From: Ligilactobacillus acidipiscis DSM 15836
GTDB lineage: Bacteria > Bacillota > Bacilli > Lactobacillales > Lactobacillaceae
Length of the DNA: 45,255 nucleotides
Direction of reading: 5' to 3'
Assembly (NCBI RefSeq): GCF_001435755.1
Contig: NZ_AZFI01000002.1
Span: forward strand, 1 to 45,255
The notes beneath the pieces are model-generated. The model searched no databases and was not told the DNA's origin. It saw only the letters and a program-made list of their open reading frames with translations. This document shows positions 27,086-34,686 of the stretch, one piece after another. A program made the translations under genes and the position numbers. Numbering within the stretch: the stretch's first letter is position 1; every line of letters starts with the position of its first letter.

Positions 27086-28396
27086 CTACCATCTCAAGCC
27101 AAGATCACGTTCAGCATCACGCACAAAGTATTGGAACTGATCCGCACAATGATCGTTTTCTTTTATGACTTTAGGATCATCGCTTTGCAGTGTCTTCTCG
27201 TCCCATTGGTATCGCTTGTTTTCTTCGTAGAATATTTTATTAGCTTCTTTTTTGAGCATAAAAAAACGACCATGAGCTAATAAGTCCTGCACACGATCGA
27301 CCATGTCAACCTTTTTAAGTTTGTTCACTTTGTGCCAATGGATAGCATACTTAGCATAGAACTCATTATCCAAGGCACCTTCAGCTGAGTCCATTGTCAT
27401 TCTCATAGGCGTCATACCATATTCTCGGCCGTTACGATCAATGAACGCTTTTAAATCTTCAGCTAACTGAGTAGGCGATTTCTTATAAGCTTTACCAGCA
27501 GGAGAATAGTAATAATTATCCAGTAGTATCACGTTGCCTTTAGCAGTTAAGCCGTAACAACCGCACGTAGTAGCAGATGTCTCGTGCCCTGTATCGACTG
27601 AATAATATAAGCCTAGTAAACGGTCATCACTGGGAAACTCATCTATGACATGAAATAAATCAATATTATAAACGTTAGTCCCTAAGCCGACTACTTCACC
27701 CAGATACATCCACCGATAATAGTCAGGATCATTTTGTTTAACTGTCTCTATTTCTTGAAGATAGCTCTTAGCTAGAATATTAGGCAGTGTCACATCTTTA
27801 TATGTTGAATGATCAACGTACCAATCAGGCGTGTTTCTTCTGCTTTCGACAAACTCATTGATCCAATCATACGGGTTCTTAGGTGGGTTATAGCTGTAAT
27901 ACGTTTCAACCTTTAGGTCATTTGGCAGTTGCTTACGTGTGAATGAAGCTCGCACTGTGTCGACTTCTTCCCAGCTATTGAATTCTGCCAGTTCCTCAAA
28001 CCACAGCCAACGAACGTAACCTTTTGCGATGATAAACGACTTTAATTTCTGTGGATCATCAACACCACTAAAATAAATTGCCGTCCCTGTATCTTTATGG
28101 ATAATCTTGTAAGGCGATTTCTTAAACTCAAACTGATTATTAACACGTAGCATATATATCGCCCATTTAATCTGTTCATAAACTGACATGTTAATTGTGT
28201 TAGCAACCTTGCGCATTACTAAGGCATTAGCATATGGGTCTTGCAGAAACTTATAAACAATATCCAAACTAATTGCAGACGACTTAGTAGAGCCACGACC
28301 GCCTTCTAACACCTTATTAGAGGCCTTGGAAAACAGCACGTTGTTAAAATGGGGATTGATCATTGCATCAACATCCACATCAATTACTGTTGTCAT
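27086..28396 (-). CDS. terL: Terminase large subunit, PBSX/SPP1 type
   Basis: The 436-residue packaging motor has an ATPase half with Walker A EGGRGSTKSS and Walker B WLWFEELAEF. The nuclease half has acidic residues in YYSVDTGHETSA, MDSAEGALDNEF and ENDHCADQFQYF. The ATG at 28396 follows TGGGAGGAAC; it overlaps the end of terS. TerL of this family usually works with headful (pac) packaging. No frameshift or lost motif was seen. Confidence 0.96.
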   Translation of the reverse strand: MTTVIDVDVDAMINPHFNNVLFSKASNKVLEGGRGSTKSSAISLDIVYKFLQDPYANALVMRKVANTINMSVYEQIKWAIYMLRVNNQFEFKKSPYKIIHKDTGTAIYFSGVDDPQKLKSFIIAKGYVRWLWFEELAEFNSWEEVDTVRASFTRKQLPNDLKVETYYSYNPPKNPYDWINEFVESRRNTPDWYVDHSTYKDVTLPNILAKSYLQEIETVKQNDPDYYRWMYLGEVVGLGTNVYNIDLFHVIDEFPSDDRLLGLYYSVDTGHETSATTCGCYGLTAKGNVILLDNYYYSPAGKAYKKSPTQLAEDLKAFIDRNGREYGMTPMRMTMDSAEGALDNEFYAKYAIHWHKVNKLKKVDMVDRVQDLLAHGRFFMLKKEANKIFYEENKRYQWDEKTLQSDDPKVIKENDHCADQFQYFVRDAERDLGLRW

Positions 28397-28892
28397 CCGT
28401 GTTCCTCCCATCAGTTCGGTTAAAGTTCATAATAATGTTATCCTGCGCATCGCCATCGGCTTCACGTTTGGCTTTCAGCTCAGCTAAATCAGCATCAGCT
28501 TTAAGCTTACGTATCTGCTCGGCCGTCATCGGGTCCATTGCTGGATAACGTTTCATCAGCTCTTTACCAGCACTTAGCCGAGTTTTTAGATCAGCCGGAG
28601 TTTCTACCACTTCCACGCCTTTAGGAGTGGCGACAGCACTTTTTTCACTTTCTTCACCACGCAAGATACGAGAATACAATTGAAGTACCTCTTCAGCTTT
28701 AGCTATCTTAGCATCTTCAAGTTTCTTCATTTTTTTCTCAATGGCTCTTTTTATGTCAGGTTTGGTCAAGTTTTCACTGCCTACTGACCGAGCAGTTTTT
28801 TTAGAATAACCTGCTTTGATTGCGGCTTGAGTGGCATTGCCAAGTTCAATATAGTAATCAACAAACCTGTTTTGCTTTTCCGTTAGTTTCAT
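28380..28892 (-). CDS. terS: Terminase small subunit
   Basis: The 170-residue protein starts MKLTEKQNRFVDYYIELGNA and continues with a helix-turn-helix typical of Terminase_2 (TQAAIKAGYSKKTARSVGSENLTKP). A charged coiled-coil region and a C-terminal tail follow. It recognises the packaging start site and feeds DNA to TerL. I prefer the ATG at 28892; three in-frame GTG codons at 28904-28910 overlap the GGTGGTGG ribosome binding region and could also serve. Confidence 0.92.
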   Translation of the reverse strand: MKLTEKQNRFVDYYIELGNATQAAIKAGYSKKTARSVGSENLTKPDIKRAIEKKMKKLEDAKIAKAEEVLQLYSRILRGEESEKSAVATPKGVEVVETPADLKTRLSAGKELMKRYPAMDPMTAEQIRKLKADADLAELKAKREADGDAQDNIIMNFNRTDGRNTDDNSN

Positions 28893-28927
28893 GGCATTTG
28901 CCACCACCACCTTTCAATTATGTATTT

Positions 28928-29041
28928 CTACAACACGCACCTAATAACCAACCACGCCATCAGCAGTCCACCATAGAACATTGCCGTGAACAATGCTATG
29001 AGTGCCAATGACAACCCTATGTATTTGAATAAGCTTTTCAT
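28928..29041 (-). CDS. Very small membrane protein (37 residues)
   Basis: MKSLFKYIGLSLALIALFTA opens a product that is one hydrophobic segment with a positive N-terminus. AGGAGAGG lies six bases before the ATG. It is the first gene after the structured noncoding stretch and lies directly upstream of terS. Function unknown. Confidence 0.6.
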   Translation of the reverse strand: MKSLFKYIGLSLALIALFTAMFYGGLLMAWLVIRCVL

Positions 29042-29080
29042 AGCAACCTCTCCTGTTTTCTGTTACAATGACGTCAAAGG

Positions 29081-29109
29081 ACAATAACATGTACATTGCT
29101 AACGATCAA
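29081..29109 (-). promoter_or_regulatory. Candidate late promoter upstream of the terminase genes
   Basis: On the minus strand TTGATC (29104-29109) and TATTGT (29081-29086) are spaced by 17 bases, and TG stands at the extended -10 position. It lies after the minus-strand terminator at 29171-29197 and before the packaging genes, where a late promoter activated by the upstream RinA/ArpU-like protein would be expected. Confidence 0.4.
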
Positions 29110-29132
29110 CGTTTAACTCCTAGGTCCTTTTG

Positions 29133-29161
29133 CCATTGACTTAACTGGTCAATGGTTTTTT
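29133..29161 (+). terminator. Strong plus-strand intrinsic terminator with no plus-strand gene
   Basis: CCATTGAC and GTCAATGG form a perfect eight-pair stem with a loop of seven, followed by TTTTTT. There is no plus-strand coding gene upstream. It could end a short RNA starting near 29075, where TGTTACAAT (29061-29069) is an extended -10 match; AAAGGAC/GTCCTTT (29076-29082, 29124-29130) would give that RNA a closed stem. Confidence 0.6.
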
Positions 29162-29170
29162 ATGTGCATT

Positions 29171-29197
29171 AAAAAAGACAGTCACAATGGACTGCCT
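29171..29197 (-). terminator. Minus-strand terminator closing the early transcript
   Basis: AGGCAGT and ACTGTCT pair (seven pairs, one G-T) with a loop of eight, followed by TTTTTT on the minus strand. It faces the plus-strand terminator ten bases away. It would stop early transcription before the terminase genes. Confidence 0.7.
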
Positions 29198-29252
29198 AAA
29201 ATATTATGTATGTCCCCGGTCAGGGACTAGCCTCTAACCCAGCTAACGGATA

Positions 29253-29350
29253 TAACAGTAGGTGGAATCGAACCGCCTGTGATAATCAGTTATAAGTTAA
29301 TGAGTCATATCAATGTCTGTCTATGTGCTCACGCCTACCAGGCACTGTTA
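29253..29350 (-). ncRNA. tRNA-like element, probably degenerate
   Basis: On the minus strand TAACAGTG and TACTGTTA form an eight-pair acceptor-like stem. Its 3' arm is preceded by GGCGG TTCGATT CCACC, a T-arm with one mismatch. A possible anticodon-type loop CTTATAA stands at the right distance from the T-arm, but its stem is imperfect. The part where the D-arm should be is about 22 bases too long. Other hairpins flank it (29352-29369 and 29212-29227). I would not call it a working tRNA. The 417 bases between 29042 and 29459 hold this element, the two terminators and the candidate promoter. Confidence 0.35.
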
Positions 29351-29459
29351 CGGTTAGATCATGCTAACCACACTAACGAATTTTCGTAGGAGGAAAATTT
29401 CGTGTTCTTACAAAAGGACTTAATTAAGCCTTTTTGTATATTACAAATATACAACACTT

Positions 29460-29921
29460 TTACGGGGTGTTCGTCCCGCTTTTGTCTCGCTTCGACAATT
29501 CTTTTTGAACGGCCTTGATAAAAGCATCTCTTCGTGCATACACCCTACTGCGAGATAGGCTCAAATGTTTGCCCAACCCTACTGCATCATAATGCCTGTT
29601 ATTTGCAAAGAAGAATTCATAAATTATTTCGTATGTTGCACGGTCTAATAAAGTTCGTACAGGCTTGTCCACACATTGGCTTAGAACGCTCTCTACGGCA
29701 TTTTTATTTCGCTCTAGTTCAATTAGCTTATGGTCAGATAAAACTCGGCTAACCTCATTCTCAAGTGATTCATCGCGTACATTCTGAGCACGTCCGCCAC
29801 CGATATTTTCATCTGAGTAAGCATCAAACGGGTATCTGAGTTCTAGCTCACGTCTGCGTTTATCGCGTTCATAATCTGGATATCTCTTGATTACTTGAAT
29901 CGCTTCATCTCTTGTTGCCAA
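29460..29921 (-). CDS. Phage late-transcription regulator, RinA/ArpU/DUF722-like
   Basis: The 153-residue protein starts at TTG 29921 behind GGGAGG. It has a charged N-terminal half (DYERDKRRRELELRYPFDAY) and a C-terminal sigma-like helix-turn-helix with DAVGLGKHLSLSRSRVYARRDAF. Small regulators of this form are the last early gene before the packaging genes in many Gram-positive siphoviruses. They switch on late transcription. The target here is likely the promoter near 29081-29109. Confidence 0.75.
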   Translation of the reverse strand: MATRDEAIQVIKRYPDYERDKRRRELELRYPFDAYSDENIGGGRAQNVRDESLENEVSRVLSDHKLIELERNKNAVESVLSQCVDKPVRTLLDRATYEIIYEFFFANNRHYDAVGLGKHLSLSRSRVYARRDAFIKAVQKELSKRDKSGTNTP

Positions 29922-29933
29922 TATATTTCCTCC

Positions 29934-30032
29934 CTAAAATATTCTAACTCTGCGTTGTACTTTAGTCTGATATAGCATTGGTCCGATTCTGTGATAGACT
30001 ATTTTGCCTCGCAGAAACTTAAATATCCTCAT
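29934..30032 (-). CDS. Very small basic protein (32 residues)
   Basis: MRIFKFLRGKIVYHRIGPML opens a product with about ten Arg and Lys residues. The ATG overlaps the end of the upstream gene by 14 bases, suggesting translational coupling; its own ribosome binding site is weak. It ends just before the TTG of the late regulator. Function unknown. Confidence 0.4.
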   Translation of the reverse strand: MRIFKFLRGKIVYHRIGPMLYQTKVQRRVRIF

Positions 30033-30744
30033 CACGTGTTTCATACCTCTCTTCCCATGTCATAATTCTGAACGGTGGGTGCTTAACATTTTTCTGATTT
30101 AAAGCAGTCGCTTTTGTCATGCCTACATGCCTTGCTAATTCGCCTAAGTTATGAAATGCAATCGTCTTTCCATCTTTGATCAAATAACGCATCTCTCGGC
30201 GCTGTCTCATGCCGTCTATTTCTTCTTGCATCTTATGAGCTTTCATGAATGATTGAATCGTTTTGCGATTTAGCTTGACTCCGTAATCTCTTGCCAAAAT
30301 ACCAGCCATATACTCATACCCAATACTTTTCTTTGAAACTTCACGTATTAAATCCTCTGATATGCTCGAATTAGCATGATGCTTAACTTTGTGATAATCG
30401 AGTTCCAGCCTGTCAATGACTTCATAAATCGGTTGTGGTCCTGAATAATCTAAATCATTAGCAATCTCCCATGGCTTTTTGCCTTGTTCGATTTGCTCCC
30501 TGATATAACTATCTTTCTGTTCTCTTGTCATAATTTTAAAGGCTCGTGTTTCATCGATTGGCAGTCGGCTTTTTCTGGCACGATTCTTTACACCTTTACT
30601 ATTCCACAATTTACGGAACTCAATAATTTTAGGGTCTTTCTCGACTTCATCATCAGTAGCCCAATTATGAAAGCCATATGTTGTATCTAGGTACTTTACA
30701 ATGCCAGCTGTAGCATTTCTCAACTGTTGTTTAGTTGCTGTCAT
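30019..30744 (-). CDS. DNA-binding-like phage protein with several HTH-type segments
   Basis: The 241-residue protein begins MTATKQQLRNATAGIVKYLD at ATG 30744, behind AAAGGAGAGAG; a longer frame to 30819 runs through the hairpin leader and is not credible. Three stretches resemble helix-turn-helix units: EQGKKPWEIANDLDYSG, ARDYGVKLNRKTIQSFMKAH and HNLGELARHVGMTKATALNQ. It is basic overall. Its position just before the late regulator suggests a regulatory role. I do not recognise the family. Confidence 0.65.
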   Translation of the reverse strand: MTATKQQLRNATAGIVKYLDTTYGFHNWATDDEVEKDPKIIEFRKLWNSKGVKNRARKSRLPIDETRAFKIMTREQKDSYIREQIEQGKKPWEIANDLDYSGPQPIYEVIDRLELDYHKVKHHANSSISEDLIREVSKKSIGYEYMAGILARDYGVKLNRKTIQSFMKAHKMQEEIDGMRQRREMRYLIKDGKTIAFHNLGELARHVGMTKATALNQKNVKHPPFRIMTWEERYETRDEDI

Positions 30745-30778
30745 GGTTCTCTCTCCTTTGCTTATTATTTTCCGGAAT

Positions 30779-30822
30779 GCCTTGCCTTGAGGCTCGAACT
30801 CAAGCATGTACCGTTGCAAGGC
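30779..30822. other. Two-helix inverted repeat in the leader of the 241-residue gene
   Basis: The outer arms GCCTTGC and GCAAGGC are seven perfect pairs. They enclose a hairpin TTGAG/CTCAA which, on the minus strand, has the T-arm-like loop TTCGAGC. It lies 35 bases upstream of the start at 30744. Confidence 0.6.
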
Positions 30823-30839
30823 TTGCTAGTTTGGATGCA

Positions 30840-31246
30840 AGAATTAGATATAATTGAGGTTTATTCACATCCTTGTTAGATTTCCGCCCTAGCTATGGCT
30901 TACAGACTTCTGACAGTCTGCAAGTCTAATTTTGATTAACGTGACCTCTGATTTGCGCTACAAATTGTGAGTATCTAGCACTTTCAGATTGGCGTGTAAA
31001 CTCTTATCATCTTCCTTCTTTCAGCCAACCTTTATTGTTGTCTCGATTGTCGGTTCGAGTGATTATGCAAAATACTTGTTGGCTGTTGCTGGCTTAGCCG
31101 TTATCATAAGCTGAGCTGCGGTCGGAGCTTGAGAAATAATAGGATTAGGATCTTGCGTGTAAATTTAATTTGCTCCGACAACGGCCGAGAGAGTTTTGAA
31201 GCTCAAACGGTCTATAATGCTTATCTCTCTTTTTTCCTTTGCTTGA
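30840..31246. other. Noncoding stretch rich in long inverted repeats
   Basis: No open frame with a ribosome binding site is seen here on either strand. Stems include CAGACT/AGTCTG (30903-30920), CAGCCAAC/GTTGGCTG (31022-31085, with an inner CTCGA/TCGAG hairpin) and GTCGGAGC/GCTCCGAC (31121-31179). Possible roles are a structured RNA, an antitermination or regulatory leader, or an origin; the sequence does not decide. Confidence 0.6.
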
Positions 31247-31330
31247 TCATTGCTCCATATCTGCTTTCTCAAAATATTTCATCAGCCAGTCCCATTGCTC
31301 TGGCGTGCGTACTCGGTAATATTTAGTCAT
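31247..31330 (-). CDS. Short phage protein (27 residues), possibly truncated
   Basis: MTKYYRVRTPEQWDWLMKYF is the start of a product that ends after EKADMEQ. An excellent AAGGAGG lies seven bases before the ATG. The opening looks like the N-terminus of a longer small phage protein, so the early TGA may mark a truncation next to the structured noncoding stretch. Confidence 0.5.
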   Translation of the reverse strand: MTKYYRVRTPEQWDWLMKYFEKADMEQ

Positions 31331-31342
31331 TAGTCGTCCTCC

Positions 31343-31546
31343 TTAAAATAGTTCATCATGCCAGCGCTCAATAATTGCTTGATAGATGGCTTGGTCCTTC
31401 TCTTTTTCAGTCAGCCTATCTCTGGATTTTATGGTTTCAAAATCTGCACATGCGTCCATATCATAATATATGTCAATTACAGACATTGCCTCTAATTGGC
31501 TATTAAGCACTAACCAGTCATACAGTTTCTTTTGATCTTTATTCAT
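31343..31546 (-). CDS. Small acidic phage protein, function unknown
   Basis: The 67-residue protein MNKDQKKLYDWLVLNSQLEA... has no clear domain; most of it is predicted helical. Its ATG overlaps the rusA stop (ATGA), so it is translated as part of the replication operon. Confidence 0.7.
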   Translation of the reverse strand: MNKDQKKLYDWLVLNSQLEAMSVIDIYYDMDACADFETIKSRDRLTEKEKDQAIYQAIIERWHDELF

Positions 31547-31950
31547 TGAAATTCCTCCAGTTCAATCTCAATTCGTGGGTTGTCCGAATAAAACTTGTGC
31601 GCAGTTAGATCCACAATCTGTGAATCATCACGCCATAGAATGCCATTTAAGGCGTCCAACGTGCTTTTGATATAATTATCGGTATCAGGATTAACTGTTG
31701 GTCTAACCTGCCCTGTCGTCCTTCTGAGGTGCTCTTTCTTACTGATAGACTTCTGCACTGCACGGTAGAACCAGATTTCAGCCTTAATGCCTCTTGGGTA
31801 GAAACAACATGTTTTTATTTCCGCCAACAAATGTAGCTGCTTCTTGAAGTCTGCCGTTTTCTTTGGGTCATACATTCGCAGACTTCTTCCCATCCGTACC
31901 GCTCGTGGTCTTGCTTGTGCGACTGGCTCGATTTCAAAAACTAGTCTCAT
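31543..31950 (-). CDS. rusA: RusA-family Holliday junction resolvase
   Basis: The 135-residue endonuclease resolves branched DNA formed during phage recombination and replication. Family features are the N-terminal IEPVAQARPRAVRMG, a basic strand with the DPKKT segment, and the metal-binding core NPDTDNYIKSTLDALNG followed by WRDDSQIVDL. All these acids (D, D and D) are present. The start overlaps the preceding stop (ATGA). Confidence 0.93.
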   Translation of the reverse strand: MRLVFEIEPVAQARPRAVRMGRSLRMYDPKKTADFKKQLHLLAEIKTCCFYPRGIKAEIWFYRAVQKSISKKEHLRRTTGQVRPTVNPDTDNYIKSTLDALNGILWRDDSQIVDLTAHKFYSDNPRIEIELEEFQ

Positions 31951-32147
31951 ATCATCGACCCTTTTCGCTGTACTCTGTCATCCACAAAAGCATGACTGTT
32001 CCAACCTCGTCGTCTGGGCTTGGGGTCAACTGCGGTAGTTTTATAGACTGGCCCTAGATCGTACGGCTCGACACTTGATCTAATTAATGTGTGTGTTTTC
32101 GGGTTCCAGTGGATAATTCTTTGATTTGGTCTGATTTTTCTTGGCAT
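31947..32147 (-). CDS. Small basic phage protein, function unknown
   Basis: The 66-residue protein begins MPRKIRPNQRIIHWNPKTHT and is strongly basic, which fits nucleic-acid contact. AAGGAGG precedes the ATG. It lies between the helicase loader and rusA genes. No family recognised. Confidence 0.65.
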   Translation of the reverse strand: MPRKIRPNQRIIHWNPKTHTLIRSSVEPYDLGPVYKTTAVDPKPRRRGWNSHAFVDDRVQRKGSMI

Positions 32148-32150
32148 GGG

Positions 32151-33083
32151 TTAGCCTCCTTGTCTATAATCTGCTACGTCATCGAACTTAATCAATGCGC
32201 TGTGTGCTTGAATCCTTGAAACCGTTCGCTCGTCGTATTTTTCCGTTAGTTCTTCAAAGCTTTCGTTAGTTGTAACAATCAAGGGCATGTCTTCCCTAAT
32301 CTGCATTAAATTGTCAATCTGTTCGAAGTTGAAGTCTGTATCACGTTCAGCGCCTAGATCATCAACCACAGCGATATCTGCGGTCTGTAATGCTGAAACA
32401 GTTCGATCGGTTGCCTTTTTTATCTGATCGTCATTGAAACCGTCCTTAATCTGTTTCATCAACAATGGCCACGAGCAGAAAACTATTTCGATATTGCGAT
32501 AGGCGTCCGCTGATTCATTCGTGCCTTTTTGACGCTTACGATACTTAACTCGATATTTAGTTTGCTTGAAAATTTCTTGAATCGCTGCAAAAGCTAAGTG
32601 TGTTTTGCCAGAACCTGTATGCCCCTGCAAAATCATATGAGTGCTTTCGCCCTCGCTAAGGTGCATAGCACCCTTATAGACATACCTCGCAACTTTCAGA
32701 CGATCATCATTATCTTTTGCAAAATTATCAAAGGTACAATTCGTTATATCTTTGGCAAAAATTGACGTTGAAGTGAGATAACCAATTGCTCCATGTTTTA
32801 GACTGTTCTCGGTAGCTATCTGAGCAGTTCGCTGTTCTAATTCATCTTTAGTGACTGGCTTAGTTCCACCGTCCAAAGTCGAATATCCACATACAGGACA
32901 GAATGCTGCTTTCTTGACGCCTTTATGAACATGCTTGACTCCGTTGTCATAAGTTATCTTGTCGCCCTTAGGTCTGAACATGGCTGTTTCATTACCTCGC
33001 TCCAAACACTCCGGACAAAACTCTTTTTCTTCGTCAGAGTATCTTCTGATGTAATCCAGAACGATCTCATTTATTCCCTGCAT
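32151..33083 (-). CDS. DnaC-like helicase loader, AAA+ ATPase
   Basis: The 310-residue protein has an N-terminal zinc-binding part (C23, C26, C62, C65) and an AAA+ domain. Walker A is GHTGSGKTH at 154-162 and Walker B is AVVDDLGAERD; the sensor region is LIVTTNESFEEL. It would load the host replicative helicase on the phage origin. GTAGGAG precedes the ATG. It follows the replication initiator gene after nine bases, the standard pair in lactobacillus phages. Confidence 0.92.
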   Translation of the reverse strand: MQGINEIVLDYIRRYSDEEKEFCPECLERGNETAMFRPKGDKITYDNGVKHVHKGVKKAAFCPVCGYSTLDGGTKPVTKDELEQRTAQIATENSLKHGAIGYLTSTSIFAKDITNCTFDNFAKDNDDRLKVARYVYKGAMHLSEGESTHMILQGHTGSGKTHLAFAAIQEIFKQTKYRVKYRKRQKGTNESADAYRNIEIVFCSWPLLMKQIKDGFNDDQIKKATDRTVSALQTADIAVVDDLGAERDTDFNFEQIDNLMQIREDMPLIVTTNESFEELTEKYDERTVSRIQAHSALIKFDDVADYRQGG

Positions 33084-33092
33084 AATTTTCTC

Positions 33093-33989
33093 CTACCATG
33101 GCATATCATCCTCACTCAATCCCATCGCAGCCATTTCTTTTTCTTCGTCAGCCTTGAACATTGGCTTAATGTTGGGACGGTCCATGATAGTGTCAAGATT
33201 GACAGGCACTTCACCATACTTAGTGAGGTACTCTTGCTTGAGTTTCTCTTTGCGTTGGTGTTCTTTTTCCCACGTTTCTTTAATGCTGTGATGTTTCGCC
33301 TTATTAGAACGCTTATAGCCACTGTTTCTAGCTTTGTTTTTTTCTATCCAAGCTTTTTCAATCTTCTCTGCCTTTTCAACCGTAGTGACATTACCAGTTT
33401 CATACCCATCAAGGATTTGTCTTAGATAATTAAAATTAGGTTTTGTAGCATGTTGATCCATATAATTGATAGCATGTGAGACGATTTCATCACTCAATCG
33501 CTGCTCATAGTCCATCAGAACCAGCATGTTATTGTTGCTCAATGTTGCTCCAGTCATCTGGTAGTCAGTGAAGATGTCAGGAGCCCTTTTACTACTACTA
33601 CTAATTCTCTTTGTATTATTAATACTTGTATTATTACCTTCAGCATTTTCTAAATACCCCCCTTTAATATTCTTAATAGGGGTATTTAATTTATTAACTA
33701 CCCTAAGGGTTCGCTTTTTGATTTGTTTTCCTTCTCTGTCGTACTTAACAGATAAGTAACCTTTATCAACTAAACCATTGATAATTTGCGAACATCTTCC
33801 AGCAGTTAAACCAAAGAATTCAGAAAAATATTTGTTTGATGCAAAGCAGCCCTGATCGTTGTCTAAGCTGTTTATTTCTGTTAGAAAAACAACTTCAACG
33901 ATTTTCAGTTCTTCATCTAGCCAATATTTAGCTGGTATCCAAACACCTTGAAATTTTCTGTCTTGTTTTGTAACTTTTCTAACTGCCAT
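33093..33989 (-). CDS. Replication initiation protein, winged-helix plus DnaD-like region
   Basis: The 298-residue protein starts MAVRKVTKQDRKFQGVWIPA at ATG 33989 behind GAGAGGAGG; a longer frame to 34022 lacks a ribosome binding site. The N-terminal third is a helix-turn-helix with SNKYFSEFFGLTAGRCSQIINGLVDKG. After a polar, serine/asparagine linker comes a DnaD/DnaB2-like part (IVSHAINYMDQHATKPNFNYLRQILDGY). A long basic helix and an acidic tail follow. It probably binds the phage origin and recruits the helicase loader encoded next. Confidence 0.85.
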   Translation of the reverse strand: MAVRKVTKQDRKFQGVWIPAKYWLDEELKIVEVVFLTEINSLDNDQGCFASNKYFSEFFGLTAGRCSQIINGLVDKGYLSVKYDREGKQIKKRTLRVVNKLNTPIKNIKGGYLENAEGNNTSINNTKRISSSSKRAPDIFTDYQMTGATLSNNNMLVLMDYEQRLSDEIVSHAINYMDQHATKPNFNYLRQILDGYETGNVTTVEKAEKIEKAWIEKNKARNSGYKRSNKAKHHSIKETWEKEHQRKEKLKQEYLTKYGEVPVNLDTIMDRPNIKPMFKADEEKEMAAMGLSEDDMPW

Positions 33990-34686
33990 GCTGTTCCTCC
34001 TCTCGATAATCTCCCTTAACACCTATCTTCTTGAGCGTTTCAACATCTAATTTGATTCCGTTCAGCGGCATATGGTACTTGTTGCTAAATTGCTTATTGC
34101 CTATCTGGTGGCGTTCTGAATGATGAACCCGACATAATGCAATTACATGTCTTTTGCTATGGTCCACATGATTACGATTTAAACCTGAACCAATTTCATC
34201 AATGTGATCAATATCTGCATGTTTGCCACAGATAACGCACTTTCGATGCTTACAACACTGATATAGAAAGTAATTTTCATCTCGTGGAAGTAGCTCATAG
34301 CTGTCGTTGATCGGCACGTTATACTGAAAGATAAACTCAACAACTAGGTCTAAAAGTTTGTTAGCGTCTGATACTGAATTAGTTGTATCGGCTGCTAGGC
34401 TTATCTCTTTTCCCTCTGTTTCAATCGAATATGCTGTATAAAAGTAATCCTTTAAGAATTCTTTCATTGGTGCTCCTGACCATGATTGAATCTCATTTAA
34501 GAGACTGAAAAAGAGAGCTCGCTGTTTTGGTCTGACCTTTCTCGGGTCAACGATATTCAATTCAGCATATACATGGCTCAAGTCACCGTCATACATTGTC
34601 TTGAGATGCTCAATATTTAATGGGCTTTCCAACTTTGAAGTAATCTCATCGGGTGTTATTTTCCTGACCAAAACAGGTTCACTCAT
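33979..34686 (-). CDS. Putative HNHc nuclease
   Basis: The 235-residue protein has an unremarkable N-terminal part and a C-terminal HNH-type domain: CCKHRKCVICGKHADIDHID, then NRNHVDHSKRHVIALCRVHH. Cys pairs and the HH residues look complete for a beta-beta-alpha metal fold. Proteins of this type sit between recombination and replication genes of lactobacillus and streptococcus phages. The exact substrate is unknown; a DNA junction or single-strand role is possible. Confidence 0.85.
   Translation of the reverse strand: MSEPVLVRKITPDEITSKLESPLNIEHLKTMYDGDLSHVYAELNIVDPRKVRPKQRALFFSLLNEIQSWSGAPMKEFLKDYFYTAYSIETEGKEISLAADTTNSVSDANKLLDLVVEFIFQYNVPINDSYELLPRDENYFLYQCCKHRKCVICGKHADIDHIDEIGSGLNRNHVDHSKRHVIALCRVHHSERHQIGNKQFSNKYHMPLNGIKLDVETLKKIGVKGDYREEEQHGS

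Noticed and set aside
29253-29350. A functional tRNA gene
   Set aside because: Acceptor stem and T-arm are good, but the region between acceptor and anticodon stem is about 22 bases too long and the anticodon stem has a mismatch at the loop.
30745-30819. Longer start for the 241-residue DNA-binding-like protein
   Set aside because: The extra codons translate the hairpin leader, while the ATG at 30744 has a strong ribosome binding site.
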